Shown: positions 50,448 through 59,559, counted from the first letter of the stretch. The stretch is 64,000 nt of DNA from Hymenobacter terrenus (GCF_000972495.1 NZ_LATM01000001.1:579241-643240); one strand, 5' to 3'. Notes: generated by a model from the letters alone, not told the origin. Made by a program: numbers and translations.

Positions 50448-51794
50448 CTAGCGTTCCTCTTCCGTAAAGCGAATACCGTATTCGACCGCCAGCTCATTGA
50501 GAATCGGCTCGTACAAGTCGGCTCCCACCGGAATCAGTACGCCACGCTGCCCCATTTCGCCCCGCGCAAGCCGCCGCACGGCCATGCCCAAGGGCAGCCC
50601 CACGGTTTTGGCCATACCGGTATGGGTGGCGTCATCGCCCACCACGGCCAGCGACGACGTGAGACGGTGCGTGGTGCCGCCCAGCTCAAACTCGAAGAGG
50701 TGTTGCATCACAATCAGGTCGTGGTCGTGGGGCTGCAACTGCCATTTTTCGCTGAGCAGGCGTTCGAGCAGTTGGGCGGGGGTGGCGCGGGCGTGACCCA
50801 CGGGCCGGTTCGAAAACAGCCCCAGCCAATTCAGGCGGCCCATTTCCTCACTCTCCGGTTCGAGGCCAAGATAGGTTGCCAGGCGCGTGGGCAAGTCGAG
50901 GCCTGGTAGGGGCGGCACCGGCAGATAAGCAGCCACAAGCTCAGCCCAGGTCATGGTTTCGGGGTTGTCGAGGTTCACCGAATCGTCGGTGAGGCCCAGG
51001 CGCACCAGCGCGTGCCAAGCAGCACAATAGCCCGGTCGACGCAGCGTGCCACGCAAAATAGTTGGGATATGGGCGAGGCCGTACGGGGCGCGGTAACTCA
51101 GCGAGTCGCGGTTGGCGTAGCCCTCAAACTCGCCGTAGCCAGGCACGGCCAGCCTCTCGGTGCGGGCAAATAGCTGCTGGTAGGGAATGAAGCGCAGGTG
51201 GCCATTTTCGAGGTATTTGGCAGTGCTTTGACCGGCCAGCACTACGTTACGCGGGTTCCAGGTGAACTTGTATTTCCAGGGGTTATTCTCTTCGGCGGCC
51301 GGGGCCAGCAGCCCCCCACAGTAGCTTTTGAAAGACGTAATAACTCCGCCCCGCGCCCGGATATGCTCGATGGCCCGCATGGCCGACATATGGTCGAGGC
51401 CGGGGTCGAGGCCGCACTCCATGAGCAGCGTCACACCAGCGGCCGTGGCATCGTCGTGCAACGCCCGAATCTCCGGGCTCACGTAGCTGGCCGTGGCCAA
51501 GTGGCGCCCATGACGCACGCAGGCCCGCGCCACCAGCGGGTGGAGTGGGGCCGGCAGCATTGAAATAACAATGTCGGCCTGCTCTACCATCTCTTCCAAC
51601 AACGCCTCGTCATCCGTCGAAAAAGGCACCGCACGGGCGTATTCCGAATGCGCGGCCAGCACCGGCGCAAGGTGGGCCGGGCTCACGTCGGCCACGGTCA
51701 GAAACCACTTTTCGGTTGGCGCGTGGCGCAGTAAGTACTGAAGGAGGGACGAGGCCGAGCGGCCGGCACCAAGGAGCAGGAGGCGGGTAGTCAT
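50448..51794 (-). CDS. Saccharopine dehydrogenase-like reductase
   Basis: The protein has 448 residues from ATG 51794, beginning MTTRLLLLGAGRSASSLLQY with a Rossmann G-x-G-x-x-A start. VADVSPAHLAP, DIVISMLPAPLHPLVA and MECGLDPGLDHMSAM are the saccharopine-dehydrogenase family blocks. Relatives act in lysine degradation or as carboxynorspermidine-type synthases; the substrate here is unknown. The -7 promoter element ends 4 nt before the ATG. Confidence 0.88.
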   Translation of the reverse strand: MTTRLLLLGAGRSASSLLQYLLRHAPTEKWFLTVADVSPAHLAPVLAAHSEYARAVPFSTDDEALLEEMVEQADIVISMLPAPLHPLVARACVRHGRHLATASYVSPEIRALHDDATAAGVTLLMECGLDPGLDHMSAMRAIEHIRARGGVITSFKSYCGGLLAPAAEENNPWKYKFTWNPRNVVLAGQSTAKYLENGHLRFIPYQQLFARTERLAVPGYGEFEGYANRDSLSYRAPYGLAHIPTILRGTLRRPGYCAAWHALVRLGLTDDSVNLDNPETMTWAELVAAYLPVPPLPGLDLPTRLATYLGLEPESEEMGRLNWLGLFSNRPVGHARATPAQLLERLLSEKWQLQPHDHDLIVMQHLFEFELGGTTHRLTSSLAVVGDDATHTGMAKTVGLPLGMAVRRLARGEMGQRGVLIPVGADLYEPILNELAVEYGIRFTEEER

Positions 51795-51798
51795 GCGG

Positions 51799-51806
51799 CA
51801 AAAGTA
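51799..51806 (-). promoter_or_regulatory. -7 element (TACTTTTG) 4 nt before the reductase start
   Basis: TACTTTTG on the minus strand leaves 51795-51798 before the ATG, so the transcript is probably leaderless. A family B palindrome lies just upstream. Confidence 0.55.
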
Positions 51807-51819
51807 CACGGCACCGCGG

Positions 51820-51884
51820 GTAGCGCGGACTTTGGGAGTCCGCCGATAGGCGGTTCATGCGCGAATTCCCAAAGTCCGTGCTAC
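51820..51884. repeat. Repeat family B inverted repeat in the divergent reductase-cdd gap
   Basis: GTAGCGCGGACTTTGGGAG (51820 on) and its near-complement (51861-51884) enclose 17 nt. It lies between two divergent promoters and so cannot act as a terminator for either gene. Confidence 0.85.
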
Positions 51885-51917
51885 TCCCCTATCTTCACTG
51901 CCCATTATCCCTACCGC

Positions 51918-52409
51918 ATGGCCCGCATTTCTAAACAGCAGCTCATTTCCTATGAGGAGCTGGACGATACCAACGACCTCACCGCCGCTGAGCAGGCCCT
52001 GTGGCAGGCAGCCCGCGACGCCACCGCCCATGCCTACGCCCCCTACTCTGGCTTTCACGTCGGGGCTGCCCTGCTCCTGGCCGATGGCACCATTTTTCGC
52101 GGCACCAACCAGGAAAACGCCGCGTATCCATCAGGCCTCTGCGCCGAGCGCACCGCGCTGTTTGGGCTGGCGGCCAATCAGCCCCAGCACGCACCCATCG
52201 TGGGCATGGCCGTCGCCGCCCGTCCCGCCCAAGGTCAGTTTGGGCCTGCCCTTCCCTGCGGCGCCTGCCGCCAAGTGATGCTGGAATACGAAACTCGTCA
52301 GAGTCAGCCCATCCCGCTGCTGCTACCTAGCCGCACCGGCACCATCCTGCGTTTCGACTCCTTCGCCCTGCTGATACCATTCAACTTTTCAGCCGATGAC
52401 TTGCCTTAG
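51918..52409 (+). CDS. cdd: Cytidine deaminase
   Basis: The protein has 163 residues. Zinc ligands are Cys75 in GLCAERTAL (with catalytic Glu77) and Cys114/Cys117 in LPCGACRQV. The N-terminus FHVGAALLLADGTIF and the ENAAYPSG block match the family. It deaminates cytidine and deoxycytidine for pyrimidine salvage. The uridine phosphorylase-like gene could use the product. A TATCTTCA (51890-51897) is a weak promoter candidate. Confidence 0.95.
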   Translation: MARISKQQLISYEELDDTNDLTAAEQALWQAARDATAHAYAPYSGFHVGAALLLADGTIFRGTNQENAAYPSGLCAERTALFGLAANQPQHAPIVGMAVAARPAQGQFGPALPCGACRQVMLEYETRQSQPIPLLLPSRTGTILRFDSFALLIPFNFSADDLP

Positions 52410-52511
52410 CTCTAAGCTTAGTAATCAGTGCAGCTGGATTTATTGCGTGAGGTTGCTAACCACCAAACCAAGCAACGCAGCCATCGACAACTAATAATCA
52501 GTCAACTAAAA

Positions 52512-53156
52512 ATGACCGAACACCACCTCGCCGTCACCCGCTCCGCCCGCTACTATCAGCTGGGCGAATTATCGGCCCAGACCAAGCGCATCTGGTTTGT
52601 GTGCCACGGCTACGGGCAGTTGGCAGCCTACTTTTCCCGCCATTTCGCTTTTCTTACCGAGGCAGACCCGACCACGGTTGTCATCGCCCCGGAAGGCCTC
52701 TCCCGCTTCTACCTCACTGGCAATAGTGGCCGCGTGGGCGCCAGTTGGATGACCCGCGACGACCGCCTCGCCGAAATCGAAGACCACGTCGGCTTCCTCA
52801 ATCAACTAGCCGACAAAATACTGGACGAGTGCCTGCCTGATGTTCAGGTGACCGTTTTAGGCTTCTCCCAAGGCACGGCTACGGTGAGCCGCTGGCTGGC
52901 CCAGGCTCACTTCCGGCCGGTTCAGCTCATCCTCTGGGCCGGCGGCTTCCCCAATGACTTGGAGCCCGCCATAGCAAGGCATCTTCTGCAAGACTTGACT
53001 CTAACCATGGTGGTCGGCACGAATGATGAATACATCTCCGCAGCTCAAATAGCCCAGCAACAACAGCAACTTCAATTGCTGGGCAGCACCCCGCGGCTCA
53101 TCACCTTCGAGGGCAAGCACGAGCTAAATCAAGCTGTTCTGCAAACCCTCGTTTAG
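52512..53156 (+). CDS. Alpha/beta hydrolase (phospholipase/carboxylesterase-like)
   Basis: The protein has 214 residues from ATG 52512; a longer start at 52428 adds 28 residues without resemblance to the family. The nucleophile elbow is VLGFSQGTA with Ser119. The oxyanion block HGYGQLAAYFS and a late His in GKHELNQA fit an esterase. No signal peptide is visible. The fold resembles YpfH/phospholipase-carboxylesterase proteins. A terminator separates it from the convergent SDR gene. Confidence 0.85.
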   Translation: MTEHHLAVTRSARYYQLGELSAQTKRIWFVCHGYGQLAAYFSRHFAFLTEADPTTVVIAPEGLSRFYLTGNSGRVGASWMTRDDRLAEIEDHVGFLNQLADKILDECLPDVQVTVLGFSQGTATVSRWLAQAHFRPVQLILWAGGFPNDLEPAIARHLLQDLTLTMVVGTNDEYISAAQIAQQQQQLQLLGSTPRLITFEGKHELNQAVLQTLV

Positions 53157-53197
53157 AGAACAAAATAGTAAAACGGCCTCACCAGAGGCTGTTTGGG

Positions 53198-53245
53198 TTA
53201 GTTGAGAGAGAGGAAACATAAGTCTTCTTTTCCTCTCTCAGCTAA
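53198..53245. terminator. Hairpin between convergent genes
   Basis: TTAG-TTGAGAGAGAGGAAA (53198-53216) pairs with TTTCCTCTCTCAGCTAA (53228-53245) with a 2-nt bulge. It lies 40 nt past the hydrolase stop and 12 nt past the SDR stop on the other strand. Confidence 0.65.
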
Positions 53246-53257
53246 GCACGAAAAAAG

Positions 53258-54004
53258 CTATTTCCGCACGATGGTAGTAGCAGCCCCCTGCGCCCCGGCC
53301 AGCACCAGCACCTCGGCAATCGTCACGTGCGGCGGCCGGGTCACCATAAATACGATGATATCGGCAACATCCTCGGGCCGCAATGGCTCGAAGCCTTCGT
53401 ACACCTTCGCCGCCCGGGCCTCGTCGCCCTTGAAGCGCACCTGCGAAAACTCGGTTTCTACCGCGCCGGGGTTCACTTCGGCCACCCGCACGCCGGTGGG
53501 CAACAAATCGAGCCGCATGGTTTTGGTGAGCATGGCCACCGCCGCTTTGCTGGCGCAATACACGTTGCCGTTAGCGTAGGCTTCCTGCCCCGCAATTGAC
53601 CCGATGTTCAGGATAAAGCCGCTCTGCCGGGCCGTCATGCCCGGCAGCAGCGCGTGGGTAACGTTCAGCAGGCCGCGCACGTTGGCGTCCAGCATCTGGT
53701 CCCAATCCGCCGGGTCGCCGCTCTGAATAGGCGTGAGACCGTGCGCGCCCCCGGCATTATTCACCAATACATCGGGCGCCTGCAGCTCGGCCGGGAGCGT
53801 GGCCACGGCCGCCTGCACCGCCGCCCGGTCGCGCACGTCGAACACCAGCACATGCACCGGCACCGGAGCCAGCTGAGCCGCCAGCTCATCGAGCCTTTCG
53901 CGTCGCCGCCCGGTCACAACCAACTGAAACCCGGCTCCGGCCAACGCTACAGCCGTGGCCCGACCAATACCCGACGACGCGCCGGTAATAAATGCAGTCT
54001 TCAT
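53258..54004 (-). CDS. Short-chain dehydrogenase/reductase
   Basis: The protein has 248 residues from ATG 54004. The cofactor motif TGASSGIGRA starts at residue 7 and NNAG is at 82-85. The triad is Ser136 (NIGSIAG), Tyr149 and Lys153 (YCASK). The Arg-rich loop after strand 2 (TGRRRERLDE) suggests NADP. The closest match I recall is the YdfG/serine 3-dehydrogenase group. The substrate is unknown. Confidence 0.93.
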   Translation of the reverse strand: MKTAFITGASSGIGRATAVALAGAGFQLVVTGRRRERLDELAAQLAPVPVHVLVFDVRDRAAVQAAVATLPAELQAPDVLVNNAGGAHGLTPIQSGDPADWDQMLDANVRGLLNVTHALLPGMTARQSGFILNIGSIAGQEAYANGNVYCASKAAVAMLTKTMRLDLLPTGVRVAEVNPGAVETEFSQVRFKGDEARAAKVYEGFEPLRPEDVADIIVFMVTRPPHVTIAEVLVLAGAQGAATTIVRK

Positions 54005-54074
54005 GAAGCAAAACAAGCAATCGGCTCATCGCAACCACCTAAGTACTCTGGCTGCTGCACCCATTGCCTGATAA

Positions 54075-54875
54075 TTAATTCTGGATATTGATGTAGAGCG
54101 TCACCGAGTTGGTGCTGATACTCTGTAAGCTTTGGCTGAATACATCATTGCGTGGAACCAGTAAATTACGCAGGCCGTGCGAAAAGCGTAGCTCGGGCGC
54201 CAGCTTAAACAGCGGGTAGAACAAATCCAGGCCCACACCATATTCCAGCGTCAGGTCGCTGCTCACGGCCTGCAACTGGTTGCGTAGCGGGTCGCTACGG
54301 CGGTTACTGGCCGTCAGTATCGGGTTGATGCCCGCAATCATGTATACCCGCGAGTTACGACGCCGGTCCGACTGATACTTCAGCATCAATGGAAACTGGA
54401 CCACTGTGGAATTAACCTCCTGGGTAACGATGGAGTCGGGTTTAGGATAACCGCGCGGCTTAAACTCCACCCTACGAGTCAGGAAGTTGACCCCCGGCGA
54501 AAAGCGCAGAATAAACGGCGACCCGGGCCCACCCAACCGCACATCGCCAATAAAGCCCACGCCCAGGCTCGGGCTGTAAGTCGAGTTGGCGATGATATTT
54601 TGATTTTGAATATAGGTAGGCGACTGCTCAATCACAAACCGCGAAGCCGACAAGCTCACGTACATGCCGGGGTGAAACCACCGGTCATCGTAGTTCGACA
54701 AGTTCTTCACCGTAATGGACCTGACGGTGCCGTTCTTACGGTTGGCCCGCGAGCTGGCTTTGCGCTGCGCCAATGCCGCCGTTGGCACAAGGAGCACGAG
54801 GAAGCCGAACAGCGTGAAGCGCTTTAGTTGTGCGCCGTGTAAATGGAGCTGATACCGAATGTGAGTGGTTGCCAT
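54075..54875 (-). CDS. porT: PorT family outer-membrane protein of T9SS
   Basis: The protein has 266 residues from ATG 54875. The N-terminus overlaps the ubiE gene by 52 nt; a later start would remove part of the signal peptide LFGFLVLLVPTAALAQ. The remainder is beta-barrel like, with PGMYVSLSASRFVIEQ, LGVGFIGDVRLG, VEYGVGLDLFYPLFKLAPEL-like strands and an aromatic end (LYINIQN). PorT/SprT is needed for type IX secretion and gliding; ubiE-porT is a recurrent gene pair in Bacteroidota. Confidence 0.82.
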   Translation of the reverse strand: MATTHIRYQLHLHGAQLKRFTLFGFLVLLVPTAALAQRKASSRANRKNGTVRSITVKNLSNYDDRWFHPGMYVSLSASRFVIEQSPTYIQNQNIIANSTYSPSLGVGFIGDVRLGGPGSPFILRFSPGVNFLTRRVEFKPRGYPKPDSIVTQEVNSTVVQFPLMLKYQSDRRRNSRVYMIAGINPILTASNRRSDPLRNQLQAVSSDLTLEYGVGLDLFYPLFKLAPELRFSHGLRNLLVPRNDVFSQSLQSISTNSVTLYINIQN

Positions 54876-55552
54876 GCAGGTTCTTTGAAGCCGACCTTAG
54901 CCAGAATAGCCAGGAAATCAGTGCCGTCGGGAAATGCCTGCACCGAAGCCGGCAGGTAGGTGTAGGCAGACTGGTCTTTGGAAATCAATTTGCCAAAAAC
55001 CGGCAGCACCCGACGGAAATAAAAATTATATGCTTGCTTGAGGGGAAAAGCCGTTGGCTTGCTAAATTCCAGAATGACGAGCTTGCCACCCGGCCGCAGC
55101 ACGCGCCGCATCTCGGCGAGCCCAGCCTCCAAGTGCGCAAAGTTGCGTACTCCAAACGAGGCCGTCACCGCGTCAAATTCCCCGTCCTCAAAAGGCAGGT
55201 TTTCCGAGTCACCCAGCTCCAGCTGAATGCGATTGCCCAATCCTTTGGCGGCCAGCTTGCGGCGGCCTACCTCCAGCATGCCCTCCGAAATGTCCACACC
55301 GGTCACGTGCGCGTCGGGCGCAGCAGTGCGGAGGGTTTCGATTGCGAAGTCGGCGGTGCCGGTGGCAATGTCTAGGATACGAGCCGGGCGCAGGGTTTTC
55401 AACTCGTCCACCGCCTTGCGCCGCCAGTAAATGTCGGTGCCGGCGCTGAGAAAGTGGTTGAGGAAATCATACTTACCCGCGATGGAGTTAAACATCTGGG
55501 CAACCTGCGATTTCTTATCGGCGGAATTGTCTTTGTAGGGTACTACAGCCAT
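54824..55552 (-). CDS. ubiE: Demethylmenaquinone/ubiquinone methyltransferase
   Basis: The protein has 242 residues from ATG 55552. MFNSIAGKYDFLNHFLSAGT is the UbiE opening, with SAM motif ILDIATGTADFAIE. The C-terminal block FSKPTAFPLKQAYNFYF is typical of the family. The enzyme methylates demethylmenaquinone, the expected quinone of this group. It overlaps porT at its 3' end. Confidence 0.95.
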   Translation of the reverse strand: MAVVPYKDNSADKKSQVAQMFNSIAGKYDFLNHFLSAGTDIYWRRKAVDELKTLRPARILDIATGTADFAIETLRTAAPDAHVTGVDISEGMLEVGRRKLAAKGLGNRIQLELGDSENLPFEDGEFDAVTASFGVRNFAHLEAGLAEMRRVLRPGGKLVILEFSKPTAFPLKQAYNFYFRRVLPVFGKLISKDQSAYTYLPASVQAFPDGTDFLAILAKVGFKEPAWQPLTFGISSIYTAHN

Positions 55553-55663
55553 GAGCGGGCGCAAAGAACGGAAATGAAGCGAGAAAATTGTTCTCCCCCA
55601 ACGCCCAACCGGGCTGGTTTGTTAAGTTAAATAGTCGCAAAAGAAACGCAGCCAGTAATTAAA

Positions 55664-55703
55664 GGCCACAAAAAAGCGAGCCGGACAATTTGCCCGGCCC
55701 GCT
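55664..55703 (-). terminator. Terminator of the OmpA-like gene
   Basis: The minus-strand stem AAGCGGGCCGG/CCGGCTCGCTT (55674-55703, one G-U pair) is followed by TTTTTTG. It lies 24 nt past the OmpA-like gene stop. Confidence 0.85.
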
Positions 55704-55726
55704 TCCCTGTTCACTAACCTCAACGG

Positions 55727-57952
55727 CTACTCCGTTTTGGCCTTGATTTTGGTTTTTTCACCGTTGGCATCTTTGGCTTTGGCATCCAACTCCCCGTTTT
55801 TGGTGGTCGTTTTGGACTTTTCGCCTTGGGCACCTTTGGTTTTCACCTTCACTTTGTCCGAATCCTCGTCCACTTTGGTTTTCACCTTGGTGCCGTCAGC
55901 AGCTTTCATCTTAGTCTTGCCAGGGCTCAACGGAGCTGGAGTTGCGGGAGCCGGGGCCGACGTAGCAGCCGGAGCGGGAGCAGCAGTAGGCACCGTCTCA
56001 CCTTCTTTCAGCACCACCTTGAACTCGTCACGACGGTTAAGCTGCATGTTCTCAGGCGAATCGTTCGGGGCAGCCGGACGACGCTCGCCGTAGCTCACGG
56101 TCGTCATGCGGGTATCGGCTACCCCCTGCTTCTTGAGGTAGTTATAAGCCGCCTCAGCACGGTTCTGACCAAGTACCATGTTGTACTCGTCGGTGTTGCG
56201 CGAGTCGCAGTGGCCCTCAATCGAAATGTTTACACCAGGAGACGCAATCAGTTTCTGGCTGATTTCGTTCAGCGTCACAATAGATTCCGGACGCAGCTTG
56301 TACTTGTCGGTATCGAAGTAGATGTTTTTGAAACCACCAGCCGTAGCGGTAGTATCGATGTAGTTCACGTAGAAGTTCTTCGTGATGGTTGTCGAGTCAT
56401 TCGTTGACACCGGCACGGCAAATTCCTGCGTTTCGATGTTCTTGCCATCCTTGCTCACCGCCACCTGGTAGGTACGTCCCGACAGCACGGCCACTTGGTA
56501 GCCACCATCCGGCTTGGTAACGTCGCGGAAGCTCAGCGCCGATTTATCGGCCGTCGCTCCGCTGAATACCAGTTCAACACCCGGAATTACGCTCGTGCTA
56601 TCGCGCGATGAGAATACCTTACCGACGATGTTGGAGTTTTTGATATAATTGATGGTGTAGATGTCCTTCTCGCCGTAGCCCCCGATGCGGTAGCTGCTCA
56701 GGTAGGCATACGAGCCATCCGGGCTGAGGCGGTAGTAAGAGTCATCATCGGGTGTGTTGATGGGGTAACCCATGTTCTGAGCAGCACCCCAGCGGCGGCT
56801 GTTTTCGTCGTACTCCGACTTGAAAATGTCGTAGCCGCCCATGGTGTTATGGCCACGCGACGAGAAATACAACGTTTTGCCATCCTTGCTCAGGTACGGG
56901 CTGTCGTCATCGTATTTGGTGTTAATGTTAGCACCGAGTGATTTGGGAGGACCAAATTCGCCGCCGGCGGTACGGGTCGACGTGTACAGGTCAAGGGTAC
57001 CATCCTCTGAATATTTGCCGGTAGCAAAAATAATCATCAACCCGTCTGGCGAAATGTATGCATCACCTTCATACGCCTTCGAGTTGATATTGGCATCCAG
57101 CGGTTTGGGAGCCGTCCAGTCAGTACCTGATTTTTCTGCCACGAAGATGTCACCGCCATTGTCATTGCGGTACATGAGCAGCTTGGTATCGTTGTCGAAC
57201 AGCTGCGTCGAGGCATCGTGGCCTTTGCCGTTGAGCACGCCGCTTAGCGAGCGCGGCTTCTCCCAGTTCTCATCATCAATACGGCGGGTTTCGAAAATGT
57301 CTTCGTAGTACTCACCGTCAGCGGCTACACTCTTGTTTTTCTTGTCTGAAACGTTGCCACTGGCACCGGTTACGCTCTCGCCACGCGAGGTGAAAATGAG
57401 CAGCTTATCATCCGACGAAATAACGGGGCTGTGCTCCGAGAATTGCGAATTGATGGTGGGGCCCAGGTTCTTCACAAAGATGTCCTTAGGCGAATTGAAC
57501 TGCACCTTGGCGTTTTTGCTGTGCTGAATCAGCTGCGCTAGCTCTTCTTTGCGCTGGTCGTTTTTCTTCAGCGTAGCATTGTAGGCCTGGAAGTGAGCCA
57601 CAGCCTCATCAAAGTTGTAGTTGAGGTGGTCGACCCGGCCGAGCCAGTACTCCACGTCTTTCGACACTTTGGGTTTGAGTTTTTGCGCCTTATAAATATA
57701 GTCGCTGGCCTTTTCCTTATCAAAGGACATGTAGGAAATACCAGCGTTGAAGAGGGCCTTGGCGTTGTTCGGGTCTTTGGCCAGCACTTTTTCGTAATAC
57801 GGAAGAGCGGCGCGGTAATTTTCCTGCTCGAAGAACTTGTTGCCGGTTTTCAGGTCCTTACGCGTGCTTTGCGCGGAGGCCGGAGTAGCCATAGCGGCGG
57901 TGAGAGCAACAGCGCACGACGCTTGCAGTAACCTTCTGGATAAGTTGTCCAT
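55727..57952 (-). CDS. TPR / beta-propeller / OmpA-domain outer-membrane-associated protein (PorE-like)
   Basis: The protein has 741 residues with a signal peptide ending ASAQ. Residues about 32-145 hold TPR repeats (YEKVLAKDPNNAKALFNAG). About 165-440 are PD40-type beta-propeller blades (SPVISSDDKLLIFTS; LSKDGKTLYFSSRG; LSPDGSYAYLSS). About 445-540 are a carboxypeptidase-regulatory-like fold. About 550-660 form the OmpA peptidoglycan-binding domain (EGHCDSRNTDEYN, RRDEFKV). A Lys/Thr-rich tail ends the chain. This order (TPR, propeller, CRD, OmpA) is that of PorE, a T9SS protein. The group has many paralogues, so PorE function is inference. Confidence 0.88.
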   Translation of the reverse strand: MDNLSRRLLQASCAVALTAAMATPASAQSTRKDLKTGNKFFEQENYRAALPYYEKVLAKDPNNAKALFNAGISYMSFDKEKASDYIYKAQKLKPKVSKDVEYWLGRVDHLNYNFDEAVAHFQAYNATLKKNDQRKEELAQLIQHSKNAKVQFNSPKDIFVKNLGPTINSQFSEHSPVISSDDKLLIFTSRGESVTGASGNVSDKKNKSVAADGEYYEDIFETRRIDDENWEKPRSLSGVLNGKGHDASTQLFDNDTKLLMYRNDNGGDIFVAEKSGTDWTAPKPLDANINSKAYEGDAYISPDGLMIIFATGKYSEDGTLDLYTSTRTAGGEFGPPKSLGANINTKYDDDSPYLSKDGKTLYFSSRGHNTMGGYDIFKSEYDENSRRWGAAQNMGYPINTPDDDSYYRLSPDGSYAYLSSYRIGGYGEKDIYTINYIKNSNIVGKVFSSRDSTSVIPGVELVFSGATADKSALSFRDVTKPDGGYQVAVLSGRTYQVAVSKDGKNIETQEFAVPVSTNDSTTITKNFYVNYIDTTATAGGFKNIYFDTDKYKLRPESIVTLNEISQKLIASPGVNISIEGHCDSRNTDEYNMVLGQNRAEAAYNYLKKQGVADTRMTTVSYGERRPAAPNDSPENMQLNRRDEFKVVLKEGETVPTAAPAPAATSAPAPATPAPLSPGKTKMKAADGTKVKTKVDEDSDKVKVKTKGAQGEKSKTTTKNGELDAKAKDANGEKTKIKAKTE

Positions 57953-58158
57953 TGGAGGAGAGGGTTGAAAAAAGAAATTCTGAAGGGGTTAAACGAAGAA
58001 ATGTGCCGCTTATACGTGAGAGGCAACAAACTATATTTTGGGCTTATACTGAAAAACTACGGCAGGGTTAGGTTTAATCCCGATTTGCGAAGAAGGTAAC
58101 CGTACCTAAGCGTCTGGGCTTCCTTGCAAAGCCCTACTATAGGGAGAGCAACGACGGA

Positions 58159-58166
58159 CAAAGATA
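58159..58166 (-). promoter_or_regulatory. Possible -7 element (TATCTTTG) for the OmpA-like gene
   Basis: TATCTTTG on the minus strand matches TAnnTTTG; use would give a leader of about 200 nt. The rest of the divergent gap 57953-58384 shows no other structure I can support. Confidence 0.35.
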
Positions 58167-58342
58167 AGTTTTTTGCCCACGAAAAGCCGTTTTTGGCAAA
58201 ATTTCAGCCATTCAACTGCATGTAAGTACGAGAGAGGTGCTTTCCTGAATTGGAGGGCATGTCGTGCAAATATAGAAGTAGCAGTGTAATAGCCATGGGT
58301 TTTGTCATTTTTATTTATTGAGTGAGAGCTTGGTTTCAGGCG

Positions 58343-58350
58343 TAATTTTG
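58343..58350 (+). promoter_or_regulatory. engB: -7 element (TAATTTTG) for engB
   Basis: TAATTTTG matches TAnnTTTG; a TATTG 22 nt upstream (58316-58320) is a weak -33. The leader would be about 30 nt. Confidence 0.45.
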
Positions 58351-58384
58351 CCGCCTATTAGTTTTATTATTCCCCAGAAAATCG

Positions 58385-59008
58385 ATGCTTATTCGCGATG
58401 CCCGTTTCCTGACCAGTAATTCCCGGGCCGAACTCTGCCCCGCGCCTACGCTGCCAGAGTACGCTTTTATTGGCCGTTCCAACGTTGGCAAATCTTCTTT
58501 AATAAATATGTTGACAGGCCGTAATGGTTTGGCTAAAACGTCATCCTCACCCGGAAAGACGCAGTTGATTAACCATTTCCTAATTAACGAAGAATGGTAT
58601 TTGGTGGATTTACCCGGCTACGGTTATGCTAAAGTGAGCAAAACTTCCCGTGCGGAATGGGCACGCATGATTAATTTCTATTTACGCCACCGTCCCAATT
58701 TGATGTGCGTGTGTGTGCTAATAGATTCGCGCCATCCACCACAGGCCGCAGACCTGGAATTCATGGAGAAGCTTGGCGAAGAGGGCATTCCTTTCGTCAT
58801 GATATTCACCAAAATAGACAAACAATCAACGGCGCAAACTAAAGCATTGGTGGGGACTTACCTGAGCAAGATGCAGGAAATTTGGGATGAGCTGCCGCGC
58901 TATTTCCAGACCTCGGCCGAGACCAGCCAAGGTCGCGACGAAGTACTCGCCTTTATTGCCGACGTGAACAAGCAGTGGGGAGGGGTGGAAGCCGCGCTCA
59001 ATGCGTAG
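58385..59008 (+). CDS. engB: Ribosome biogenesis GTP-binding protein YihA/YsxC
   Basis: The protein has 207 residues from ATG 58385. G1 is GRSNVGKSSLIN, G3 is DLPGYGYAKV, and G4 is FTKIDKQ. The C-terminus TSAETSQGRDEVLAFI carries G5. It is an essential GTPase for 50S assembly. It stands alone between divergent and same-strand neighbours. Confidence 0.96.
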   Translation: MLIRDARFLTSNSRAELCPAPTLPEYAFIGRSNVGKSSLINMLTGRNGLAKTSSSPGKTQLINHFLINEEWYLVDLPGYGYAKVSKTSRAEWARMINFYLRHRPNLMCVCVLIDSRHPPQAADLEFMEKLGEEGIPFVMIFTKIDKQSTAQTKALVGTYLSKMQEIWDELPRYFQTSAETSQGRDEVLAFIADVNKQWGGVEAALNA

Positions 59009-59086
59009 ATTGGCCCCTAAATTGCCAACGGCGTCCGACCCCATACGGGTTGCTTCCTCTTTGTTTCTCCGCTCCTTTATTATAAC

Positions 59087-59548
59087 ATGACAAAAAAAAC
59101 ATCCGTCCCGCAGTTGGCTTTGGGCCTGCTGCTGGCGGCTGCCACGGCAGCCACCGCCCAAACCGCCCCCAATACCCAGCCCACCAAACCTCAGACCGAA
59201 CAAGGCACAGGTATTGGCTCGACGGGCGGCAAAACCATTCCGGTAGCGGAGTACTACGAAGGCGGCCAGACAGCCATGTATGCCTTCATTGCTCAAGAGC
59301 TGAAATACCCCTTAATGGCCAAGCGTAACCGCATTCAGGGCCAGTGCATTGTGAGCTTTACACTGAACCCCGACGGCACCATGTCGGGGGTGAAGCTGGT
59401 GAAGCAGGTTGGAGGCGGTACGGGCGAAGAAGCCCTGCGCGTAGTGCGCCTGCTTAAATTTAAAAAGCCCGAATACCCCATTCTGACCAGCTTGCCCATC
59501 ACCTTCAAGCTAGGCGTGACTGGCTCGAACGCGACAGAAGGACAATAG
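59087..59548 (+). CDS. TonB C-terminal domain protein
   Basis: The protein has 153 residues. A signal peptide (PQLALGLLLAAATAATAQ) precedes a Pro/Thr linker. The TonB C-terminal fold spans about 75-140: YPLMAKRNRIQGQCIVSFTL, DGTMSGVKLVKQVGGGTGEE, ALRVVRLLKFKKP. Unlike a classical TonB, it has no long periplasm-spanning part and looks exported rather than anchored. It may be an accessory TonB-type partner or a stand-alone domain protein. Confidence 0.85.
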   Translation: MTKKTSVPQLALGLLLAAATAATAQTAPNTQPTKPQTEQGTGIGSTGGKTIPVAEYYEGGQTAMYAFIAQELKYPLMAKRNRIQGQCIVSFTLNPDGTMSGVKLVKQVGGGTGEEALRVVRLLKFKKPEYPILTSLPITFKLGVTGSNATEGQ

Positions 59549-59559
59549 TCCGTAGTTTT

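Noticed and set aside
57953..58384. Divergent gap searched for a structured RNA or riboswitch
   Set aside because: No extended stem or conserved motif could be found by eye; only candidate -7 elements are supportable.
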